Part shown: positions 43,716 through 51,737 of the stretch, piece by piece
Position numbering within the stretch: position 1 is the stretch's first letter
How the letters are laid out: each line of letters starts with the position of its first letter
NCBI GenBank assembly: GCA_958296175.1
Contig: OY282448.1
Coordinates: 2,728,127-2,792,126, forward strand
DNA from: an uncultured Chloroflexota bacterium
GTDB taxonomy: Bacteria; Chloroflexota; UBA11872
Length of the DNA stretch: 64,000 nt
Direction of reading: 5' to 3'
Notes under the pieces: model-generated
Seen by the model: the letters and a program-made list of their open reading frames with translations, nothing else
The model's database searches: none
What the model was told of the DNA's origin: nothing
Translations under genes and position numbers: made by a program

Positions 43716-43867
43716 TTGGGGGAGGCGAAGCGGCGCGAAGTTTTTGGGTGAGGGGATCGTTGGCGTCTTCGTTGCGCGGGCTGGGGCGGAGCGTTCTGCG
43801 TCCCCAGCTTCGGTTCGCCAGTGACCGCCTGAGACTCGCGGGTCGTGGGAGCGCTTGGCGCCAGGCG

Positions 43868-44791
43868 CTATCGACTCGCGCCGCCGCCGCTCTCTAGCAG
43901 GCCGCGGATTTCGTTGGCCGAGGGCATGGAAGGTTGGGCGCCGCGGCGGGAGGCGGCCAGGGCGCCGGCGGCCTGTCCCCAGCGCAGGGCGTCGGGCGCG
44001 GAGCGCCCGGCGGCGAGGGCGGCCGTGAACACGCCGCAGAAAGCGTCGCCGGCGCCGGTGGTGTCCACGACCTGCACGGCGAAGGCGGGCTGCGCGCAGC
44101 GCTGACCGTCGAGGCGGGCCACCAGCCCCTGCGCGCCCAGCGTGACCACGCAGCCGCGGCGGGTTCGGGAGGCCAGCAGGTCGGCCAGGGCGCCGGGGCC
44201 GCCGGGGTCGATCGCCTGGCCGGCCAGCTGGGCGGCTTCGATCTCGTTGACGACCACCACGTCCACGTGCGCCGCGTCGACGCCGCCGTGCGCGTCGACC
44301 GGCGAGGCGTTGAAGACGCGCAGAGCGGTGGGCGGCGCGGCCTGGAAGGCGGCGGCGGTGACCTGGGCGGAGATTTCGCCCTGGCCGATGACGGCGCGCG
44401 GCTGCAGGCGGGCCACGGCGGCGGCGGCCTGGTGCGGGCGGGCGCTGAGGTTGGCGCCTTCGGCCACGGCGATGGCGTTGGCGCCGGCGGCGTCCACGAA
44501 AATGAGCGCGGCGCCGGTGGCGTCGGCCTGGCTGCGCGTGACGTGGGTCACGTCGACGCCGCTGGCGCGCAGGCCGTCCAGCAGGCCGCGGCCGGCGTCG
44601 TCGTCGCCCACCGCGCCCAGCATGCTGACGGTTGCTCCGGCGCGGGCGGCGGCCACAGCCTGGTTGGCGCCTTTGCCGCCCGCGTACCGCGCCAGACGGC
44701 CGTGGTGCACGGTCTCGCCCACGGCGGGGATGCGCGGCACGCGGATCACCAGGTCGAGGTTGAGGCCGCCCACGACGGCGACATCGGTCAC
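43868..44791 (-). CDS. rbsK: Ribokinase (PfkB family)
   Basis: Phosphorylates ribose or a similar sugar with ATP. The 307 residues show PfkB signature 1 YAGGKGANQAVAAARAG near residues 36-52 and signature 2 DTTGAGDAFCGVF with the catalytic Asp, plus the N-terminal VVGGLNLDLV. The GGKGANQA form favours true ribokinase over fructokinase. No rbs transporter or regulator is nearby. It is transcribed leftward after the queuosine transporter, 93 bp apart. Confidence 0.92.
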   Translation of the reverse strand: MTDVAVVGGLNLDLVIRVPRIPAVGETVHHGRLARYAGGKGANQAVAAARAGATVSMLGAVGDDDAGRGLLDGLRASGVDVTHVTRSQADATGAALIFVDAAGANAIAVAEGANLSARPHQAAAAVARLQPRAVIGQGEISAQVTAAAFQAAPPTALRVFNASPVDAHGGVDAAHVDVVVVNEIEAAQLAGQAIDPGGPGALADLLASRTRRGCVVTLGAQGLVARLDGQRCAQPAFAVQVVDTTGAGDAFCGVFTAALAAGRSAPDALRWGQAAGALAASRRGAQPSMPSANEIRGLLESGGGASR

Positions 44792-44884
44792 GGCGGCGGC
44801 AGGACGCGCGCGGCGGCGCGGCTCGGCAGGCTCAGGCAGCGGCGGCGCCGCAGGGCGCCGCCGCCGGCCCGGGCGGCCGTGCTG

Positions 44885-45631
44885 CTAGGCAGTTGCGGCG
44901 GCGTTGACGCTGGCCTCGTCGGCGTCGCCGAAGACGCCGAAGGGGTTGAGCGAGCGCGGCGGGTCGTAGATGTCCATGCCCTCGGTGCGCTTCAGCCAGC
45001 CGACCACCGCGTACGTCAGCGGCAGGGCGATGATTTCGTAGACGGTCTTGACCAGCCAGGCAAAGATCATGGCGCTGAGAACGTCGGCCATGGGCCACAA
45101 GCCGGACAGGCCGAAGGCAATGACGTAGAAGATGATCGAGTCGACGCCCTGCCCGAAGAACGTGGACGAAATTGCGCGCACCCAGAGGAAGCGGCCCTTG
45201 GTTTTGTTCTTGAGCACCACCATCACCACGGCGTTGACGAACTCGCCCACGATGTAGGCAACGAACCCGCCCAGCAGGAGCCAGCCGGTGGTGCCGAGGA
45301 TGGTCTGGTAGGCCTCCTGGTCGCCGTAGAAGGACGGCGCCGGGATGGCGCTGGCGATCATGAAGAGGATGACCATCAGCAGGTTGCAGGCAAAACCCAG
45401 CCAGATGACGCCGCGCGCGACGCGGAAGCCGTACACCTCGGTCAGCACGTCGCTAATGATGTAGCCGATCGGGAAGCAGACGACGGAGACGGACACCACC
45501 ACGCTGGTAGCGCCCAGGAACTCGAAGGGAAGGTCGAAGAGCGATAGCGGCTTGGAGGCGACGATGTTGCTGACGAGCAGCACGGTGACCGCAAGGGCGG
45601 TGATGATGACGAGCTTGCCGGAGAAGCGCAC
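44885..45631 (-). CDS. yhhQ: Queuosine precursor transporter (YhhQ/QPTR family)
   Basis: A 248-residue membrane protein with about six helices that imports queuosine precursors (preQ0/preQ1) for tRNA modification. Signatures: PIGYIISDVLTEVYGFRVAR after helix 2, and RAISSTFFGQGVDSIIFY in the second half, both diagnostic of the family. No queC/D/E/F or tgt gene is in the window, so this organism may salvage. I looked for a preQ1 riboswitch upstream and saw none. Confidence 0.92.
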   Translation of the reverse strand: MRFSGKLVIITALAVTVLLVSNIVASKPLSLFDLPFEFLGATSVVVSVSVVCFPIGYIISDVLTEVYGFRVARGVIWLGFACNLLMVILFMIASAIPAPSFYGDQEAYQTILGTTGWLLLGGFVAYIVGEFVNAVVMVVLKNKTKGRFLWVRAISSTFFGQGVDSIIFYVIAFGLSGLWPMADVLSAMIFAWLVKTVYEIIALPLTYAVVGWLKRTEGMDIYDPPRSLNPFGVFGDADEASVNAAATA

Positions 45632-45820
45632 GCGGTCCCTCGCAATCGCCCGTGTGGGCGCACGCTACGAATCGCGGGATGCTGCCACACGTCGATTGAC
45701 GGCGGCAACCGCCGCGCCCCGGACGAGGCGGTATTCGGACCGTCCGGGCGCTCCATGCGCTGCTGCGCGCGGGGCGGCCTTCCCAGGTTGGGGCCGCTGG
45801 CGGGGCGGCCTGGGGGCGGG

Positions 45821-46591
45821 TCAGCCGCGGCGGCGTTCGGCGGCGGCCTCGCGCAAGGCGAGCCAGGCGAAGCGGGGCAGCGCGCGCATGCGGCGCCAGC
45901 GCCAGGGCTGACGCGCCAGGCGGAAGGCCCACTCCAGGCCGAGGGCGCGCAGAGGCGCGGGGGCGCGCCGCACCCGGCCGGCGATGAAGTCGAACGTGCC
46001 GCCCACACCCACGCCCACGACGCCTGGGACGTGGGCAAGGTTGCGCTCGAGCCAGTGTTCCTGCTGGGGCGCGCCGTAGGCCGCCAGCACGAGGTGGGGG
46101 CGGACGCGGGCGATGGCCTGGCGGGCCTGGGCGTCGCCTGCGGGGCGGGGCGTGCCCACCCACGCGGCGGGGAGGATGAGCGCGGGGTGGCGGGCGGTGA
46201 GCGCGCGCGCCGCCGCGGCCGCCACCCCGGGCGCCGCGCCCACCAGCATGAGTCGGTAGCCGCGCGCGGCGGCCAGCGCAGCCAGGTCGTCGACCAGGTC
46301 CACGCCGGTCACGCGCTGGGGCATGCGCCGGCCGCGCAGGCGCGCGGCGGCCACCACGCCCGCGCCGTCGGGCACGTTGAGCTGCGTGCGCTGCAGCAGG
46401 GCGCGGAAGCTGGCGTCGCGGCGGGCGCGCATGACGAGTTCGGGGTTGACGGTGGCCACGTGCGCGCGGCGGCCGGCGCTGAGTCGGGCGTCGATCCAGG
46501 CCACGGCTTGGGCGCGGGTGACGCCGTGCACGCGCACGCCCAGCACGCGGGTCTCCAGGGCGCGCAGATCGTCCGGGTCGGCGCTGGTCAC
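45821..46591 (-). CDS. WecG/TagA/CpsF family glycosyltransferase (GT26)
   Basis: A 256-residue membrane-associated transferase that adds a sugar (for example ManNAc) to a lipid-linked acceptor in surface glycan synthesis. Visible: VTRAQAVAWIDARL, the ATVNPELVMRARRD segment with the conserved NPE, LNVPDGAGVVAAARLRG with the catalytic-site Asp, RVTGVDLVDDL, and LVAAYGAPQQEHWL followed by GVGGTFDFIAGRVRRAP. GTG start at 46591, overlapping the GT9 stop (GTGA). Last gene of the folK-folC-DUF1992-GT9 operon. Confidence 0.91.
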   Translation of the reverse strand: MTSADPDDLRALETRVLGVRVHGVTRAQAVAWIDARLSAGRRAHVATVNPELVMRARRDASFRALLQRTQLNVPDGAGVVAAARLRGRRMPQRVTGVDLVDDLAALAAARGYRLMLVGAAPGVAAAAARALTARHPALILPAAWVGTPRPAGDAQARQAIARVRPHLVLAAYGAPQQEHWLERNLAHVPGVVGVGVGGTFDFIAGRVRRAPAPLRALGLEWAFRLARQPWRWRRMRALPRFAWLALREAAAERRRG

Positions 46592-47706
46592 GGCAGCAGG
46601 TCCAGCACGGCGCGCAGGACGACCTGCGGCTGGAGCCAGCGCATGCAGAGCGCGTCGCCGTAGATGCATTCGGCGGGGCGGTCGAAGGCGTAGCACGGGC
46701 CGCAGGGCAAATCGACGCGCAGGGCGCGGGCGCGCGGGCCGCCGGGGCCGTGCACGGCAACGTCGGTGGGCCCGTGCAGCATGACGACAGACCGCCCCAG
46801 GGCGCGGGCGAGATGGCCGGGGCCGCTGTCGGTGGACACGACCACGTCGGCGCTGGCCAGCAGGCGGATGAGGTCGTCCAGCGAGGTCGCGCCGGTGTGA
46901 TCGGCGGCGTTGGGCGCGGCGGCGGCGACGCGCCTGGCCAGGGGGCGCGCGTCGGCCAGGCCGACCATGCCAAGCGCGCCGACGCGGGGCGCCAGCAACG
47001 CCGCCAGGGCGGCCCAGTGCCGGTCCGGCCAGCGCTTGGCGCTGCCGTGGCTGGCGCCGGGATGCAGAACGACCAGCGGGCGGGACTGGGCGGGCGCAGG
47101 GCGCGGTCGGGCGGGCGGCGGCGCGGCGCAGGTGTGCCAGACGACCGGGCCGCCAACGAGCCGCGCGGCCAGCTCGGCTTCGTGCGGGCCGCCGTTGCGC
47201 CGGCGTCCGGGGAGCGCGCGGTCGAAGCTCCAGCGCGGGGCTTCGGCGCGGTATCCCACGCACCAGCGCGCGCCGCTGAGCGCCGCGGCCACGCCGGCGA
47301 TGGGGCCGTAGACGCTGACTGCCAGGTCGAACCGGCGCGCGCGAATCTTGCGCAGCACGCGCAGGGCCTGCCGCCAGGCGCGCGGGTCGACGACGCCGGG
47401 CCAGTGCGTGACGCGGCCGCCGTCGAAGCCGATGCCCTCGTCCACGGCCGGGCAGCTGCGGACGATGGGCTGCCACTGCGGCGGCGCCGCGACGACGATG
47501 CGCGCGGCGGGCCAGCGGGCGCGGGCGGCGGCGGCGGCCGACAGCGCGTTGACGACGTCGCCCATGAGGTCGAAGCGCACGATGAGGACGGAGCGCGGCG
47601 GCCGGCGCGGGGCGCGGCGGCCCTGCGCCAGGCGGCGCAACGCGAACACCGCAGTCAACCCAACGGCCAGGACGCGCCCGCTCCAGACGCGCAGCCGGTA
47701 TTTCAT
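46588..47706 (-). CDS. Glycosyltransferase family 9 (heptosyltransferase-like)
   Basis: A 372-residue GT-B enzyme of the ADP-heptose:LPS heptosyltransferase family. The N-terminus SVLIVRFDLMGDVVNAL follows a short basic/hydrophobic segment; VLHPGASHGSAKRWP is the nucleotide-sugar loop, and VSTDSGPGHLARALG the second family motif. The donor may not be heptose in an organism without classical LPS. CGPCYAFDRPAECIYGDALC near the C-terminus holds three of its cysteines, the usual metal-like cluster in this family. ATG overlaps the DUF1992 stop (ATGA). Confidence 0.89.
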   Translation of the reverse strand: MKYRLRVWSGRVLAVGLTAVFALRRLAQGRRAPRRPPRSVLIVRFDLMGDVVNALSAAAAARARWPAARIVVAAPPQWQPIVRSCPAVDEGIGFDGGRVTHWPGVVDPRAWRQALRVLRKIRARRFDLAVSVYGPIAGVAAALSGARWCVGYRAEAPRWSFDRALPGRRRNGGPHEAELAARLVGGPVVWHTCAAPPPARPRPAPAQSRPLVVLHPGASHGSAKRWPDRHWAALAALLAPRVGALGMVGLADARPLARRVAAAAPNAADHTGATSLDDLIRLLASADVVVSTDSGPGHLARALGRSVVMLHGPTDVAVHGPGGPRARALRVDLPCGPCYAFDRPAECIYGDALCMRWLQPQVVLRAVLDLLP

Positions 47707-48425
47707 TGCGTGGACGCGCCGCCCCGGGCGCGCCCCTGCAACCGTCTCGCAGCCGCTGCGGCTTGCCCGTCGACAGCGCCGCCCCGGGCGCGCCTTTGCG
47801 CCCTTTGCGCAACTCCCAGGCGAAGGGGGCGCTGTGGACACACCAGTTCCCGCACAGGTGTCTCTCGAGCCTCCTGGATTCCGGCCGCGTATCGAGCACG
47901 GGGCGGGCTTTTCGCTGGAACGACGGTTGTTGCAAAGGTCTCCCAGGGCCAGAGCGCGTCGAAGCGCCGCAGCGCGGCGGAGGCGCGGAAGGCCGCGCGC
48001 GGCGCGCCCCCTGGCGCCGAACTGTCGTAGCGGTCGACGTCGCGCTGAACCTGGCGCGCGCGGCGGGCGAACTCGCCGCGCGCGGCGGCGTGCGCGGCCC
48101 GCGCGGCTCGAAACTCGGTCTTGAAGGCGTCGGCGCGCACCTGCGCCAGCCGGGCGCGGAGCGCGCGCATGCGGCGTTCGTGCCGGGCGAAGCTGCGGCG
48201 CAGATCGTCCAGCCCGCGCCGCACGTCCTTGCCGGTCTCGATCCAGGCCGGCGCCGCGTTGGCGCCGCGCAGGACGTGGTAGGCCAGCCGCCATTCGGGG
48301 GGCGTGTTGGGATCGTCGGGCGTCAGGTCGAGCGGTTGGCCGCGGCTGGAGGGTCGGTCGAACTCGCCGGCCGCGGCGGCTTCGTCCAGCAGGCGGCGGG
48401 CGCGGCGTTCGAGCAGCGTTTCCAT
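47703..48425 (-). CDS. DUF1992 (DnaJ-homologue subfamily C28) protein with repeat-derived tail
   Basis: A 240-residue protein. The first 150 residues match DUF1992: LLERRARRLLDEAAAAGEFD, then RGQPLDLTPDDPNTPPEWRL and AYHVLRGANAAPAW, followed by a long coiled helix. The function of this family is unknown; it is widespread as a small soluble protein. The last 75 residues are unlike the family: they read through DNA containing GCGCCGCCCCGGGCGCGCC twice, 60 bp apart, and end RGGASTQ. Despite this the stop still overlaps the GT9 start as ATGA. Confidence 0.8.
   Translation of the reverse strand: METLLERRARRLLDEAAAAGEFDRPSSRGQPLDLTPDDPNTPPEWRLAYHVLRGANAAPAWIETGKDVRRGLDDLRRSFARHERRMRALRARLAQVRADAFKTEFRAARAAHAAARGEFARRARQVQRDVDRYDSSAPGGAPRAAFRASAALRRFDALWPWETFATTVVPAKSPPRARYAAGIQEARETPVRELVCPQRPLRLGVAQRAQRRARGGAVDGQAAAAARRLQGRARGGASTQ
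47716..47794. repeat. 19-bp direct repeat, period 60 bp, inside the DUF1992 gene
   Basis: GCGCCGCCCCGGGCGCGCC at 47716-47734 and 47776-47794. The copies lie in the coding tail of the DUF1992 gene and give related RGGA-like residues. Confidence 0.7.
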
Positions 48426-48506
48426 CAGGCGGCGGGGCGCGGCAGCGGCGGCGGCGGCGCGGGTGTGGTCGGTCGCATGGTCGGCCAGGGTGTGACGCGC
48501 CCGATC

Positions 48507-49940
48507 CTAAGCCTTCGGCGGTGCCGTTTGCGCGCCTCGGCCTTCCGAGGCGCTTTCTGTGCGCGGCCGCCCGGCGCCGGGCAGCGGCACGGGCGGGTCG
48601 ACGTGCTCGGCCAGGCCAAGCGCAGCGCGCACGTCGGCGGCGACGGCCAGGCTGCCGGTGGCGAGCACGGCGCCGTCGGGCCGGCAGGCGGCGCGGGCCA
48701 GGTGGAGCGCCTGCGCAGCGTCGGCGGCGGTGACGGCGCTGACTGGGGCGACGGAGGCGTGGACGTGCGCCAGCGTCGCGTCGGCCGCCGCGCCGCGCGG
48801 GTGGCGGGGGGCAATCACGATCAGGTGGGTGGCGTAGCCGCGCAGGGCGGCGGCCATACGCGCGGCGGGTTTGTCGCGCAGCGCGCCGAAGACGACGGGG
48901 CCGCGGGGCAGGCCGAGCCAGGTTTGCAGGGTGGTGACGACCGCCTGGACGGCTTCCACGGTGTGCGCGCCGTCGACGACGACCGCGGGGCCGCGCGCGG
49001 CCAGTTCCAGCCGCGCGGGCCAGCGCACGGCGCCGAAGCCGCGCCGGACGGCGGCCGGCGGGATGGGAACGCCGCGCGCATCGAGTTCCCGGCAGACGGC
49101 ATAGGCCAGGCCCGCATTGCGCGCCTGATGCGGGCCGGCCAGTCCCAGCTGGAACTCGACGTCCGCGCGGGGGTCGTGCGCCGTCGCAACGGCGCGCCTG
49201 CCGCGCCAGACGGCGGCGCCTTTGGTGCGCAGCGCCTGGGCAACGTGGACGGGCGCCCCCCGGGCGTGGGCGGCCTGGCGGACGGCCTGCAGCACGTCGG
49301 GCGCCTGGTCGCTGACCAGCATGGGAACGCCCGGTTTGGCGATGCCGGCCTTCTCGCGCGCGATCTGCGGCAGGGCGCCGCCCAGCACGGCGGTGTGCTC
49401 GCGCGCGATGGTGGTGACGGCCGTGACCGCGGGCGTGACCACGTTGGTGGCATCGAGGCGGCCGCCCAGACCGGTTTCCAGCACGACCAGGTCGACGTCC
49501 TGCGCCCGAAACCAATCCAGCGCCATGGCGGTGCTGATCTCGAAGGTGGTGAGCGCGCCCAGGTCAGGGTCGCGCGGCAGGCGGTCGACGGCGGCGCGCG
49601 CGCGCGCGGCCAGGCGCGTCAGGGCCTTGGGGTCGATGGGGCGGCCGTCGATCTGGAAGCGTTCGCGGTAGCTGTGCAGGTGCGGCTGGGTGTACATGCC
49701 CGTGCGCCGGCCGGCGGCGCGGGCGGCCGCGGCGACCAGCGCGCAGACGCTGCCTTTCCCCTTGCTGCCGGCCACGTGCAGGATGCGCAGGCGCAGGTGG
49801 GGATTGCCGAGTTCGCGCAGCAGGCGCGCCGTGCGCTGGACGCCGCGCTCGAAGGGGGCGTCGGGTCGGTAGCCCACGCCGCGCTCGAAGTCGGCGTGGC
49901 TGTACAGCCAGGCGAGGGCGTCGGCGTCGGTGCGGAACAT
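48507..49940 (-). CDS. folC: Dihydrofolate/folylpolyglutamate synthase
   Basis: Adds glutamate to dihydropteroate or folate with ATP. The 477 residues show the Mur-ligase-like ATP loop HVAGSKGKGSVCALV (about 55-69), HLHSYRERFQIDG, FEISTAMALDWF, LETGLGGRLDATNVV and, in the C-terminal domain, VVDGAHTVEAVQ with the conserved DGAH. Length is slightly above usual, with a 30-residue Pro/Arg-rich tail. The ATG at 49940 lies 8 bp after folK, so both are probably one transcript. Confidence 0.94.
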   Translation of the reverse strand: MFRTDADALAWLYSHADFERGVGYRPDAPFERGVQRTARLLRELGNPHLRLRILHVAGSKGKGSVCALVAAAARAAGRRTGMYTQPHLHSYRERFQIDGRPIDPKALTRLAARARAAVDRLPRDPDLGALTTFEISTAMALDWFRAQDVDLVVLETGLGGRLDATNVVTPAVTAVTTIAREHTAVLGGALPQIAREKAGIAKPGVPMLVSDQAPDVLQAVRQAAHARGAPVHVAQALRTKGAAVWRGRRAVATAHDPRADVEFQLGLAGPHQARNAGLAYAVCRELDARGVPIPPAAVRRGFGAVRWPARLELAARGPAVVVDGAHTVEAVQAVVTTLQTWLGLPRGPVVFGALRDKPAARMAAALRGYATHLIVIAPRHPRGAAADATLAHVHASVAPVSAVTAADAAQALHLARAACRPDGAVLATGSLAVAADVRAALGLAEHVDPPVPLPGAGRPRTESASEGRGAQTAPPKA

Positions 49941-49948
49941 GGCGGAGG

Positions 49949-50584
49949 TCAGGGTGCGCGCAGCAGCGCCGAGGGCGGGTGCGCGCGCGCGACGCCGGTC
50001 AGGTCGATCTGGCGCGCCATGACCTGGAGCGCAACGTCCGCGCCGGGCGGCACGACCTCCGGCGCGACGTCGGCCAGGGGCGCCAGCACGAAGGCGCGGC
50101 GGGCGTAGGCCGCGTGGGGAACCGTCAGGCGCGGCGTTTCGGCGCGCGCGCCGCCGAAGACGATGACGTCCAGGTCCAGCGGGCGCGGGCCCAGGCGCGG
50201 CCCCGGGCGGCGTCCGGCGGCGAACTCGAGGGTCTTGGCAACGAAGAAGAGCCGCCGCATGCCCAGGCCGGTTGCGCCGCGCACGGCCGCGTTCAGGAAG
50301 GGCGCCTGGTGCACGAATCCCGCCGGTTCGGTTTCGTAGACGTGCGAGACGCGGAGGTCCGCCAGCACCAGGCGCAGGCCTTCGACGGCGCGGCGCAGGT
50401 TGGCCAGACGGTCGCCCATGTTGGCGCCGAGGGCGATGAGGACGTCGGTCGCGGCAGTAGGCGCGGCAGTCGGGTGCAGGACGATAGCGGCGGGTGGATG
50501 GCGGCGGGCGCCGATTATCGTCGATGCAACGCCGCGCGCACGGTCCGCGCAGCACGGCCGCCTCGACCTGGCGCCTCGGATCAT
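49949..50584 (-). CDS. folK: HPPK, 2-amino-4-hydroxy-6-hydroxymethyldihydropteridine pyrophosphokinase
   Basis: Transfers pyrophosphate from ATP to the pterin in folate synthesis. LIALGANMGDRLANL, YETEPAGFVHQAPFLNAAV and GPRPLDLDVIVFGG are the three family blocks, with the metal Asp pair in DLDV. The ATG at 50584 adds about 48 Arg/Ala-rich residues before the first strand; a non-ATG start near 50480 would be closer to the usual length, but no good GTG is seen. folK is first in the leftward folK-folC-DUF1992-GT9-WecG operon. Confidence 0.91.
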   Translation of the reverse strand: MIRGARSRRPCCADRARGVASTIIGARRHPPAAIVLHPTAAPTAATDVLIALGANMGDRLANLRRAVEGLRLVLADLRVSHVYETEPAGFVHQAPFLNAAVRGATGLGMRRLFFVAKTLEFAAGRRPGPRLGPRPLDLDVIVFGGARAETPRLTVPHAAYARRAFVLAPLADVAPEVVPPGADVALQVMARQIDLTGVARAHPPSALLRAP

Positions 50585-50830
50585 GGCCTCGGTCCTTCCG
50601 CGCCATGGGGAACTGGCTCGGCGCCAGCCTCGACCGCGGCAGCGGGGCGGCCCCAGACCGGCGGCGGACAGGCCGCATCCCAGCGGCGCCGGGCAGGCTC
50701 TCGGCTCTTGCCACCCTGACTATCACGTCCAGGTTGGCGAGCACGGAGCGCGGCACGATCCGACGCATGCGCATCTTCACGGGCTCGTCCCGCCCGAACC
50801 GGGGACGCGACGCGGCCGGCGCTGGTGAGG

Positions 50831-50919
50831 GGCGCGCCGGAGGCTGCATGGGACAGCGGGCGCGTCTTCCTCGGCAAGTGCATCGTTGACGGGCGCGCCC
50901 GAGGCTGCATGGGACAGCG
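50831..50919. repeat. 28-bp direct repeat, period 61 bp
   Basis: GGCGCGCC(G/C)GAGGCTGCAT with GGGACAGCG following, at 50831-50858 and 50892-50919, separated by 33 unrelated bases. Confidence 0.75.
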
Positions 50920-51166
50920 TTTCCACGCGCGCGGCTGCCTTCGCCCACACAACACCGAGGGTCACCCCCCTCACCCTGCCCTCTCCCTCCAGGGAGAGGG
51001 GAAGAACTGCAGCCGATCTGGGGGTGGGCTGCGCGGCCCGCTCTCTCCAGGGCGCGGGGGGGGGAGCGGTTTGGGCCTGCAACCACGACTTCTACAAGGC
51101 CTGCAACCGCGGTCTGTGCAAGCGCCGGAATGTGTTCGAACGTCTGGGTCGGCGGTGGCAAGGACA

Positions 51167-51247
51167 GCGGCGGGGGCGTTGGGTGTAGGGGTAGCGGCGG
51201 GGGCGTTGGGTGGAGGGGTGGCGGCGGGGGCGTTGGGTGAGGGAGTC
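51167..51247. repeat. Three 27-bp tandem repeats
   Basis: Units begin GCGGCGGGGGCGTTGGGTG at 51167, 51194 and 51221; the rest of each unit varies (TAGGGGTA, GAGGGGTG, AGGGAGTC). Confidence 0.85.
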
Positions 51248-51313
51248 GTGGCTGGGTCGTCGGGTAAACGGAGTGATGTCTGGGTCGTCGGGCGGCCGGG
51301 GCGGCGGGGGGTC

Positions 51314-51407
51314 TCGTCCGCTTGGGTGCGCTGGACGGGCTGGATCTGGGCTTTCTGGTCTGTGTCCTGATCGTCGATGCGTTACGTTCGTGTGCACGCG
51401 CCCTAGA
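51314..51407. repeat. Dispersed ~90-bp element, copy B
   Basis: Same element as 10089-10177, same orientation, with several small substitutions and indels. It again ends in GTGCAC, then CGCCCTAGA. No gene stop coincides with it here. Confidence 0.65.
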
Positions 51408-51737
51408 TTCACGCTGGCGCGGTTGCCGACCGGGGCGTGGGGTGAGCCGATAATGTCGTGACGCTTGCACGCCCCCTGGAACCCGGCCCTTGCGAAACGT
51501 TCGGTCTCAGCGTGAGAGCGCCGGCGCGGCACTGGCGCTCCTCTCGGCATCGACACGCGCTGGGCTTGGGCGGCAGCGCGGGGACGGCGGCGGCGCCGCG
51601 GCCCCGGCGCTCCCCTCGGCGTCGACACGCGCTGCCGCCCAAGCCCCAGCGCGGGGGCGGCTCGTGCCGGCGGCGAGCTGGCAGGCCCTGCGGGTTCGGC
51701 GGCGGCGCGTGGGGCGGCCTGGGCGCGGGGGGCGGCG

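Larger units (their letters stand above)
50585..51737. other. Repeat-rich 1.15-kb gap
   Basis: No convincing gene. Left to right it holds: GGCGCGCCGGAGGCTGCATG at 50831 and again at 50892 (61-bp period); a CTCACCCTGCCCTCTCCC element at about 50970 with an inverted repeat; three 27-bp tandem units at 51167, 51194 and 51221; and the second copy of the dispersed element (51314-51407). Next, 51420-51700 is G/C-rich with palindromes. Promoters for the folK operon (left) and the O-antigen-ligase-like gene (right) must lie here. Confidence 0.6.

Noticed and set aside
45632-45820. preQ1 riboswitch upstream of the queuosine transporter
   Set aside because: No A-rich tail or preQ1-type pseudoknot could be drawn on the minus strand.
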